5,789 bases of DNA from assembly GCF_946479975.1 (NCBI RefSeq), contig NZ_CAMLIX010000279.1, positions 1-5,789 on the forward strand, given 5' to 3'. The notes beneath the pieces are model-generated. The model was not told the DNA's origin. It searched no databases and was given only the letters and a program-made list of their open reading frames with translations. Shown one piece after another: positions 1 to 5,722 of the stretch; the first letter of the stretch is position 1; the number at the start of each line of letters is the position of its first letter. The stretch is from an uncultured Flavobacterium sp. (GTDB taxonomy: Bacteria > Bacteroidota > Bacteroidia > Flavobacteriales > Flavobacteriaceae). A program made the translations under genes and the position numbers.

Positions 1-1103
1 AAAAACCAAACGGAGGTTTTTACTACGAACAATTGTTTGGAACCGAAGGTTTTCACGGACATTCGTCACTATCTTATCACGTACACAGACCTACGCAGGT
101 CAAAGAAATTTTAAATTCGTATTCGGTTGAACCAAAAATTGCAATCGGAAAAAATATAAAATCACTTCTTTTTAAAGGTTTTGAATTAAAACCAGAAAAC
201 GATTTTTTAGACAGCCGAAAAGCGATGATGGTCAACAAAGACTGCATTATTGGTTTGGCTGCGCCGAAAGAATCGCTTCGAAATTATTTCTATAAAAATG
301 CCGATGCCGATGAAATGCTTTTCATCCATAAAGGAAAAGGAAAATTAAGAACCATGTTAGGAAATATTCCGTTTGAATATGGTGATTATTTGATTATTCC
401 GCGTGGTATTATTTATCAAATAGAATTTGAAACCGAAGAAAACCGACTTTTTTACGTAGAATCATATTCTCCTTTTTATACGCCAAAACGTTATAAAAAC
501 CAATCGGGTCAGCATTTAGAACATTCTCCTTTTTGCGAGCGTGATTTTATTTTGCCAAATGAATTGGAAACACACGACGAAAAAGGTGATTTTTTAATTA
601 AAATCAAAAAGGAAGGAATGATTCACGAAGTGGTTTATGCTACACATCCGTTTGATGTTGTGGGCTGGGACGGCTACAATTTCCCGTACGGTTTTTCAAT
701 TCATAATTTTGAACCTATAACGGGGCGCGTTCACCAACCGCCGCCGGTACACCAAACTTTTGAAACGGCAACTTTTGTCGTTTGTTCATTCTGTCCTAGA
801 CTTTACGATTATCATCCGAAAGCAATTCCGGCGCCTTACAATCACAGCAATATAGATTCTGATGAAGTTCTATATTATGTAGATGGCGATTTTATGAGCC
901 GTAATAATATTGAGCAAGGTCACATCACTTTACACCCAAAAGGAATTCCGCATGGACCAGCGCCTGGAGCAATGGAACGCAGTATTGGTCACAAGGAAAC
1001 TCAGGAATTAGCTGTTATGGTGGATACTTTCCGTCCATTAATGGTTACTGAAGAAGCTATGGGTCTCGATGACGGTCAGTACTACAAGTCTTGGACTGAG
1101 TAA
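1..1103 (+). CDS. hmgA: Homogentisate 1,2-dioxygenase, 5'-partial
   Basis: This cytosolic Fe(II) cupin-type dioxygenase opens the ring of homogentisate to maleylacetoacetate in tyrosine/phenylalanine breakdown. The reading frame is open from base 3, beginning KPNGGFYYEQLFGTEGFHGH, which matches the family's early region. The true start therefore lies upstream, probably about 20 codons away; the TTG at 33 is an internal Leu codon. The 366 visible residues suit the short bacterial/Bacteroidota form rather than the about 445-residue animal form. Visible motifs are GWDGYNFPYGFSIHNF (near 664-711), an H-Q-P-P-P-V-H stretch (732-752) probably containing the catalytic base His, putative iron ligands His (843-845) and Glu (864-866) in NHSNIDSDE, and a third His (951-953) in IPHGP. 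The human enzyme uses His335, Glu341 and His371; here the His-to-Glu gap is one residue longer. hppD follows 162 bases downstream on the same strand, supporting the assignment. Confidence 0.93.
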   Translation, partial: KPNGGFYYEQLFGTEGFHGHSSLSYHVHRPTQVKEILNSYSVEPKIAIGKNIKSLLFKGFELKPENDFLDSRKAMMVNKDCIIGLAAPKESLRNYFYKNADADEMLFIHKGKGKLRTMLGNIPFEYGDYLIIPRGIIYQIEFETEENRLFYVESYSPFYTPKRYKNQSGQHLEHSPFCERDFILPNELETHDEKGDFLIKIKKEGMIHEVVYATHPFDVVGWDGYNFPYGFSIHNFEPITGRVHQPPPVHQTFETATFVVCSFCPRLYDYHPKAIPAPYNHSNIDSDEVLYYVDGDFMSRNNIEQGHITLHPKGIPHGPAPGAMERSIGHKETQELAVMVDTFRPLMVTEEAMGLDDGQYYKSWTE

Positions 1104-1120
1104 ATTCCACTTTTCGATCT

Positions 1121-1205
1121 AACCGCAAAGTTCGCAAGGATTTTACGCAAAGATCGCTATTAAAACTTTGCGAACTTTGCGATTGACTTTGCGCTCTTTG
1201 CGGTA
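1121..1205. repeat. CGCAAAG-unit palindromic intergenic repeat
   Basis: The left arm carries CGCAAAG at 1124-1130, CGCAAGG at 1133-1139, CGCAAAG at 1146-1152 and a decayed CGC unit at 1155-1157. The right arm carries the reverse complement CTTTGCG at 1166-1172, 1175-1181, 1187-1193 and 1196-1202. Unit spacing is 9-13-9 on the left and 9-12-9 on the right, so the arms mirror each other. The outer ends ACCGCAAAG (1122-1130) and CTTTGCGGT (1196-1204) pair perfectly, and inner units can pair with bulges. No U-run follows the structure on either strand (the + side is followed by an A-run), so it does not look like an intrinsic terminator. It resembles a REP- or MITE-like dispersed element; that reading is inference. 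Confidence 0.75.
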
Positions 1206-1265
1206 AAAAAAATCTTAAACACAACATTCGGTTTATTCAATTAACCGATTAAACAAATAAACATC

Positions 1266-2426
1266 ATGTCAAAAGAAATAAAATCAGTAGAATACGGATT
1301 AGAAAAAATATTTGAAGGAGCGCAAGATTTCCTTCCATTATTAGGAACAGATTATGTAGAATTCTATGTTGGAAACGCAAAACAATCTGCACATTATTAT
1401 AAAACCGCTTTCGGGTATCAGTCTTTGGCTTACGCCGGATTGGAAACTGGAGTAAAAGACAAAGCATCTTATGTTTTAAAACAAGACAAAATCAGAATTG
1501 TTTTGACAACGCCTCTAACTCAGGATTCTCCAATTCATGCACATCTTCAAAAACATGGAGACGGTGTAAAAGTAGCAGCACTTTGGGTTGAAGATGCTAC
1601 AAAATCTTACGAAGAAACTATGAAACGCGGTGCACGTTCTTTTATGGAACCAACTGTTGAAGAAGATGAATTTGGTCAAGTTATTCGTTCTGGAATTTAT
1701 ACTTACGGAGAAACTGTTCACATTTTCGTAGAAAGAAAAAATTACAACGGAGTTTTCCTTCCTGGTTATAAAGAGTGGAAATCAGACTACAATCCGGAAC
1801 CAACGGGATTAAAATATATCGACCACATGGTTGGAAATGTGGGTTGGAACGAAATGAATACTTGGGTAAAATTCTACGAAGATGTAATGGGATTTGTGAA
1901 TTTCCTTTCTTTCGACGACAAACAAATTACTACAGAATATTCTGCATTGATGAGTAAAGTAATGTCAAACGGAAATGGAAGAATTAAATTTCCAATCAAC
2001 GAACCGGCTGAAGGAAAGAAAAAATCTCAAATTGAAGAATATCTAGATTTCTACGGTGGCCCTGGAATTCAGCATATTGCCATTGCAACAGATGATATTA
2101 TTAAAACAGTATCGCAATTAAGAGCTCGTGGTGTTGAATTTTTATCTGCTCCACCTCATACGTATTACCAAGCAATCCCAGAAAGATTGGGTGTTCATAT
2201 GGATATGATGAAAGAAGATTTAAACGAAATCGAAAAATTAGCCATTATGGTAGATGCTGACGAAGACGGTTACTTATTACAGATTTTTACAAAGCCAGTT
2301 CAGGACAGACCGACGCTTTTCTTCGAAATTATTCAAAGAATGGGTGCAAAAGGATTCGGTGCAGGTAACTTTAAAGCCCTTTTTGAGTCAATTGAGAGAG
2401 AGCAAGAATTGAGAGGAACGCTATAA
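1266..2426 (+). CDS. hppD: 4-hydroxyphenylpyruvate dioxygenase
   Basis: This Fe(II)-dependent cytosolic enzyme converts 4-hydroxyphenylpyruvate to homogentisate, the substrate of the upstream hmgA product. The protein is 386 residues, normal for the family, with two vicinal-oxygen-chelate halves: roughly residues 25-160 (structural) and 180-370 (catalytic). The expected metal triad is visible: His187 in YIDHMVGNV, His270 in GPGIQHIAIATDDI, and Glu354 in LFFEIIQRMG. The INEPAEGKKKSQIEEYL stretch (244-260) matches the substrate-pocket NEP...KSQI region of HPPDs, and the C-terminal FGAGNFKALFESIEREQ (364-380) is the typical gating tail. Hydroxymandelate synthase shares the fold, but the adjacent hmgA favours HPPD. 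The start is the ATG after an A-rich leader without a clear Shine-Dalgarno. No TAnnTTTG box is seen in the gap from hmgA, so co-transcription with hmgA is likely. Confidence 0.96.
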   Translation: MSKEIKSVEYGLEKIFEGAQDFLPLLGTDYVEFYVGNAKQSAHYYKTAFGYQSLAYAGLETGVKDKASYVLKQDKIRIVLTTPLTQDSPIHAHLQKHGDGVKVAALWVEDATKSYEETMKRGARSFMEPTVEEDEFGQVIRSGIYTYGETVHIFVERKNYNGVFLPGYKEWKSDYNPEPTGLKYIDHMVGNVGWNEMNTWVKFYEDVMGFVNFLSFDDKQITTEYSALMSKVMSNGNGRIKFPINEPAEGKKKSQIEEYLDFYGGPGIQHIAIATDDIIKTVSQLRARGVEFLSAPPHTYYQAIPERLGVHMDMMKEDLNEIEKLAIMVDADEDGYLLQIFTKPVQDRPTLFFEIIQRMGAKGFGAGNFKALFESIEREQELRGTL

Positions 2427-2450
2427 AATGTTAATTTTCATATACAAAAC

Positions 2451-2482
2451 AGCATAATTCTCTAAAAAACGATGCTTTTTTT
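2451..2482 (+). terminator. Weak candidate terminator after hppD
   Basis: AGCAT (2451-2455) pairs with ATGCT (2472-2476) around a 16-nt loop, followed by an unbroken T-run at 2476-2482. A-rich sequence just before the stem can extend pairing with the T-run after one mismatch. The stem is short and the loop large, so this is only a plausible intrinsic terminator, 24 bases after the hppD stop codon. Its position, between hppD and the next promoter box, is what makes it credible. Confidence 0.4.
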
Positions 2483-2514
2483 GCAAATGTTATGTTAAAC
2501 TTGACTTTGACTAT

Positions 2515-2543
2515 TTGTTTTTTGAACTTTCTATCTATCTTTG
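2515..2543 (+). promoter_or_regulatory. Bacteroidota-type promoter for the small RNA unit
   Basis: TATCTTTG at 2536-2543 fits the Bacteroidota -7 consensus TAnnTTTG exactly. A TTG at 2515-2517 lies 18 bases upstream, a suitable -33 element. Transcription would begin near 2549. No open reading frame starts within the next 100 bases, so the box appears to drive a non-coding transcript ending at the strong terminator near 2658. The family consensus is established; use of this copy is inferred. Confidence 0.6.
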
Positions 2544-2548
2544 CACTC

Positions 2549-2658
2549 GCAAATCAGGAAGGGGTGGTTTCCTTCCGAATTGATATAAATTTCATAATTT
2601 ATAGTTTTTTGGTTAGTTAATAGCATAAAAACTCAGTCATCTTTGACTGAGTTTTTTT
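2549..2658 (+). ncRNA. Putative ~110-nt small RNA, unidentified family
   Basis: The unit is bounded by a consensus promoter box ending at 2543 and a strong intrinsic terminator ending at 2658, and contains no ATG on the + strand. Three local hairpins are visible. The first is GGAAGG (2557-2562) with CCTTCC (2571-2576) around the loop GGTGGTTT. The second is a perfect 8-bp AU stem, TATAAATT (2584-2591) with AATTTATA (2596-2603), around TCAT. The third is the terminator stem. A T6 stretch lies at 2605-2610. The G-rich loop of hairpin 1 could be an antisense contact site. No tRNA, tmRNA or SRP features are seen, and it is too short for 6S RNA. The start is estimated from the promoter. The alternative is a premature-termination leader for the downstream gene, but no competing antiterminator pairing was found. 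Confidence 0.5.
2627..2658 (+). terminator. Strong intrinsic terminator of the small RNA unit
   Basis: AAAAACTCAGTCA (2627-2639) pairs perfectly with TGACTGAGTTTTT (2644-2656) around the 4-nt loop TCTT, giving a 13-bp stem with a GC-containing core. A run of seven T residues (2652-2658) follows the core. A-rich sequence on the 5' side makes it potentially usable from the opposite strand as well. It lies 66 bases before the DUF3108 start codon, so it insulates that gene from upstream transcription unless read-through is regulated. Confidence 0.88.
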
Positions 2659-2673
2659 GTTTTAGTACATTTG
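2643..2673 (+). promoter_or_regulatory. Candidate promoter for the DUF3108-kynA operon
   Basis: TACATTTG at 2666-2673 matches the Bacteroidota -7 consensus TAnnTTTG, with a TTG at 2643-2645 spaced 20 bases upstream as the -33 element. The predicted start near 2680 gives an untranslated leader of about 45 bases before the ATG at 2725. The -33 element lies inside the 3' half of the preceding terminator hairpin, so terminator and promoter are overlapped. Assigned by consensus and position only. Confidence 0.5.
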
Positions 2674-2724
2674 GAATAGAATTTGCATTTATTTATCTTT
2701 ATAATAGAATGTAAAAAATGTACT

Positions 2725-3495
2725 ATGAAAAAACTTATTCTCATCATATTTGTTCTCACTTGCTTTGCCTTCGACTCTCAAAAAGTAGATGCTTTTGACA
2801 CGGGAGAATTTTTCAAATTCAGAATCCATTACGGAATTGTAAATGCTGGTTACGCAACACTTGAAGTAAAAGATGCGACCATCAATAATAAAAAAGTATA
2901 CCACTCTGTTGGAAAAGGTTACACAACCGGAATGTCTAAATTTTTCTTCAAAGTAGAAGATTTATACGAAAGTTATTTTGACAAGGAAACAGGGAAACCT
3001 TATCGTTATGTTAGAAAAATTGACGAAGGCGGTTACACCAAAAATCAGGAAGGATTTTTCAATCAAGACGAAAAACGAGTTTTAGTTAAAGATTACAAAC
3101 GAAAATCAGAAAAAACGATTATTGTTACTGAAAACGTACAAGATATTGTTTCGGCTTTTTACTATCTGAGAAATCATCCAAACATTGATAAATTAAAATC
3201 TGGTGACGCCATTTCTATCGACATGTTTTTTGACGAAGAAATCACAAAATTTAAGTTAAAATATATAGGTCGTCAAGATATTACAACTAAATTTGGAAAA
3301 ATTTCTACAATGGTTTTCAAACCATCTGTTCAAAAAGGAAGAGTTTTTAAAGAAGATGAAAGCTTAACACTCTGGATAACAGACGACGTAAACAAAGTTC
3401 CCATTAGAATCAAAGCAGATTTAGCTGTAGGATCTCTTAAAGCGGATTTAGATGAAGTTAAAGGATTAAAAAGTCCACTTAAAGTAAAAAAATAA
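2725..3495 (+). CDS. Secreted DUF3108 domain-containing protein
   Basis: The 256-residue protein begins MKKLILIIFVLTCFAF, a Sec signal peptide (basic start, hydrophobic residues about 4-16) with a likely signal peptidase I site after Ala23 (VDA|FDTG). The mature part is predicted to be mostly beta strand and matches the DUF3108 pattern as remembered: a start like GEFFKFRIHYGIVNAGYATL (27-46), a central SAFYYLR, and late strands such as DESLTLWITDD and KVPIRIKADLAVGSLKADL. DUF3108 has no firmly established function; a periplasmic or outer-membrane-associated role is inferred from the signal. Cys13 is preceded by VLT, which is a poor lipobox, so lipidation is unlikely. The ATG at 2725 was preferred over an in-frame TTG at 2683 because it places the signal peptide exactly at the N-terminus. 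Its stop overlaps the kynA start (TAATG), indicating one operon and probable translational coupling. Confidence 0.85.
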   Translation: MKKLILIIFVLTCFAFDSQKVDAFDTGEFFKFRIHYGIVNAGYATLEVKDATINNKKVYHSVGKGYTTGMSKFFFKVEDLYESYFDKETGKPYRYVRKIDEGGYTKNQEGFFNQDEKRVLVKDYKRKSEKTIIVTENVQDIVSAFYYLRNHPNIDKLKSGDAISIDMFFDEEITKFKLKYIGRQDITTKFGKISTMVFKPSVQKGRVFKEDESLTLWITDDVNKVPIRIKADLAVGSLKADLDEVKGLKSPLKVKK

Positions 3496-4436
3496 TGAAC
3501 CCTACAGATAATTCTGAAGCAATCTTAAAAGAAATTGACCTTAAATTTCAAGCAATAAATCAAAAAACTGATGTACAATTAGAAGGACTTCTTTGGTCTA
3601 AACCAATTACATATTGGGATTATATTCAAACCGACGCACTTTTAAATTTGCAAATTCAACGCACCACACTTCCTGACGAAATGGTCTTTATTATGTACCA
3701 TCAAGTCAATGAATTAATCTTTAAAATGATTTTGTGGGAAATTGATCAAATCGCGGAAACCGAAAATATTCAGGTTGATTTTTTCAGCGAAAGATTATCA
3801 AGAATTACGAGATATTTTGACATGCTTACCAATTCTTTCAGCATTATGGAAAACGGAATGGAAGTAGATCAATATATGAAATTCAGAAATACGCTTACTC
3901 CTGCAAGTGGTTTTCAAAGTGCACAATATAGAATGATTGAGTTTGCTTCGACAGATGTTATCAATTTAATAGACAGAAGATACAAAGCCAATTTGGACGA
4001 AAATACAGATCTTGAAACCAGATTTGAACATTTGTATTGGCAGGCTGCAGGAAAAGATTATCATACGGGCGAAAAATCGTATTTACTAAATGAATTCGAG
4101 AAAAAATATAAGGGTCAATTTTTGAGACAGATGTCTACTTTTAAGACACAAAACATATGGCAGAAATTTTCACAGCTTCCAGAAAAAGACCAGCAAAATC
4201 CAGAATTAATTGCAGCAATGCGCCACTACGATAAAACAGTGAATATCACTTGGGTTATGCAGCATCTTAATACAGCAAGAAAATACATTTTGGAAAGCGG
4301 AAAAGGTAATGGAGAAGCTACAGGCGGAAGTGACTGGCAAAAATATATGCATCCAAAATACCAAAGACGCATCTTTTTTCCTAAATTGTGGACCGAAGAA
4401 GAATTGTCCAATTGGGGAAATGAAAACGTAGCATAA
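3495..4436 (+). CDS. kynA: Tryptophan 2,3-dioxygenase family protein
   Basis: This predicted cytosolic heme enzyme oxidises L-tryptophan to N-formylkynurenine, the first step of the kynurenine pathway. The 313 residues are close to bacterial TDO length (about 280-300). Family landmarks are TYWDYIQTDALLNLQ (39-53), FIMYHQVNELIFKMILWE (65-82) with the distal-pocket His69, and FRNTLTPASGFQSAQYR (130-146) where Arg131 corresponds to the substrate-carboxylate Arg; the His69-Arg131 gap of 62 equals that in Xanthomonas TDO (His55-Arg117). His257 in MQHLNTARKYI is the likely proximal heme ligand, and ATGGSDW (275-281) replaces the usual GTGGSSG, keeping the Thr (Thr276). The C-terminal half is clearly diverged from well-studied TDOs, so the substrate is probable rather than certain. 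The start ATG overlaps the DUF3108 stop; the M23 gene follows 25 bases later. The neighbouring hmgA and hppD suit an aromatic amino acid catabolic locus. Confidence 0.9.
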   Translation: MNPTDNSEAILKEIDLKFQAINQKTDVQLEGLLWSKPITYWDYIQTDALLNLQIQRTTLPDEMVFIMYHQVNELIFKMILWEIDQIAETENIQVDFFSERLSRITRYFDMLTNSFSIMENGMEVDQYMKFRNTLTPASGFQSAQYRMIEFASTDVINLIDRRYKANLDENTDLETRFEHLYWQAAGKDYHTGEKSYLLNEFEKKYKGQFLRQMSTFKTQNIWQKFSQLPEKDQQNPELIAAMRHYDKTVNITWVMQHLNTARKYILESGKGNGEATGGSDWQKYMHPKYQRRIFFPKLWTEEELSNWGNENVA

Positions 4437-4461
4437 TTTCTCCACCAAAAATCCAAAAAGT

Positions 4462-5682
4462 TTGAAAAAAGCAGTCGTAATTTTAATTGTCCTGTTTTCT
4501 ATTTTTTCTTGTAAAAAAGCAGAAGAAAAAGTAGAAACCAAAATTACTAAACCAGCAACCAAAAAAATAGAATTCGGTTTTAATTACGCAGATTTCAATG
4601 TTGTTAACGATACAATTTCAAAAGGAGATTCTTTTGGCTCGATTATGCAAAGTCAAAATATTGGAGACAAAAAAGTACACGATATTGTCGAGCAGGTAAA
4701 AGATTCTTTTAATGTTAGAAGTATGCGCTACGGCAAACCTTTTACATTACTTCATTCAAAAAACAAAACCAATAATCTGGAGGTTTTTATTTACCAGCAA
4801 GATGCTTTAAGTTACTATGTTATTGACTTAAGAGACAGTATTGCAAAAGCTTATAAAAAAGTAAGACCTGTAACTTTTAAGAGAAAAATAATTGGCGGTG
4901 TTTTAAAAAGTTCTTTATCTGAAACTTTAGGAAACGAAAGTGTCGAAACAGCCTTGGCAAGCAGAATCACTAAAGTGTTTTCTTGGTCTATTGACTTCTT
5001 CAAACTTAAAAAAGGCGATCGTTATGGATTAATCTTCACAGAAAGATTCATCAACGGAAAAACTTATGATGGCGTTGAAGATCTTGAAGCAGCATTTTTT
5101 GAATATAAAGGCAAAATCGTTTACGCTTTTCCTTTTGAAAGAGATACGACTTCTGGAAAAATCGAATATTATGATGATGAAGGAAAAACACTTAAAAACT
5201 TCTTCTTAAAAACCCCAATTAAATTCAGCCGAATCACTTCACGATTCACCATGAATAGATTTCACCCAGTTCAACATACCTGGAAAGCCCACAAAGGAAC
5301 TGATTATGCCGCTCCAACTGGAACGCCAATTTCTACAACTGCTTCTGGCGTTGTTGAAACAACGGGATATACAGCAGGAAACGGAAACTTTGTGAAGGTA
5401 AAACACAACGGAACCTACTCTACTCAATATTTACACATGTCTAAAATCTTGGTTCGCCGCGGACAACGCGTTACGCAAGGTCAGACAATTGGTTTGGTTG
5501 GAAGCACAGGTTTGGCTTCTGGACCTCACGTTTGTTATCGTTTCTGGAAAAACGGTGTTCAAGTTGATGCGCTTCGATTGAATCTTCCAACAGGAGAATC
5601 TTTAACTGGAAATGACAGAACTCGTTTCATGAAGCAAATTGAACCTTTGAAAAGAGAATTGGATAGTATTGGTAATTTGTAG
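4462..5682 (+). CDS. M23-family peptidoglycan endopeptidase lipoprotein
   Basis: This predicted envelope zinc metallopeptidase of the MepM/YebA-like M23 type would cleave peptide cross-links in peptidoglycan. From a TTG start the 406-residue protein begins MKKAVVILIVLFSIFSCKKA, a lipoprotein signal with lipobox Cys17. No in-frame ATG precedes the signal, and the next Met (residue 62) would delete it, so TTG is chosen. Residues 50-110 include ISKGDSFGSIMQSQNI, a LysM/OapA-like module as seen in this family. The M23 domain spans about 260-375: HKGTD (His277, Asp281), YLHMS (His325), and GPHVCYRF (His356, Cys358). The normal HxH is thus HxC, with Cys at the usual third zinc-ligand place; I recall similar HxC forms in other Bacteroidota M23 proteins. 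The gene starts 25 bases after the kynA stop with no TAnnTTTG box in between, suggesting the same transcript. Confidence 0.92.
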   Translation: MKKAVVILIVLFSIFSCKKAEEKVETKITKPATKKIEFGFNYADFNVVNDTISKGDSFGSIMQSQNIGDKKVHDIVEQVKDSFNVRSMRYGKPFTLLHSKNKTNNLEVFIYQQDALSYYVIDLRDSIAKAYKKVRPVTFKRKIIGGVLKSSLSETLGNESVETALASRITKVFSWSIDFFKLKKGDRYGLIFTERFINGKTYDGVEDLEAAFFEYKGKIVYAFPFERDTTSGKIEYYDDEGKTLKNFFLKTPIKFSRITSRFTMNRFHPVQHTWKAHKGTDYAAPTGTPISTTASGVVETTGYTAGNGNFVKVKHNGTYSTQYLHMSKILVRRGQRVTQGQTIGLVGSTGLASGPHVCYRFWKNGVQVDALRLNLPTGESLTGNDRTRFMKQIEPLKRELDSIGNL

Positions 5683-5722
5683 GGATAAAACTTTATTTTA
5701 GCAGAAAACTCAACCACCCACT

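Noticed and set aside
33..35. TTG as the start of hmgA
   Set aside because: The frame is open upstream to the window edge and encodes conserved family residues (KPNGGFYYEQ), so the TTG is an internal Leu.
1228..1248. TCGGTT/AACCGA inverted repeat upstream of hppD as an operator
   Set aside because: It is only 6 bp with a 9-base loop in AT-rich sequence and no matching second copy, so chance is a sufficient explanation.
1264..1721. Two short - strand open frames within hppD
   Set aside because: They lie wholly opposite a clear HPPD coding region, lack family features, and arise from AT-rich codon use.
1775..1957. 60-codon + strand frame inside hppD in another phase
   Set aside because: It is out of frame within the catalytic half of hppD and shows no independent evidence.
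2549..2658. Riboswitch or trp-type attenuator leader for the kynA operon
   Set aside because: No ATG-started leader peptide, no Trp codon run, no recognisable aptamer and no alternative pairing to the terminator arm were found, and a separate promoter box follows the terminator.
2683..2685. TTG as the start of the DUF3108 protein
   Set aside because: It would add 14 residues before a clean signal peptide and lies only a few bases from the predicted transcription start; ATG 2725 fits better.
4206..4562. 118-codon open frame on the - strand across the kynA end and the M23 start
   Set aside because: It is antisense to two well-supported genes, has no recognisable motif, and its hydrophobic look comes from reading A/T-rich coding sequence backwards.
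5669..5701. Promoter for the final partial gene (TTG, 22-base gap, TATTTTAG)
   Set aside because: The -7 box departs from TAnnTTTG at a conserved position and such matches are common in AT-rich sequence.
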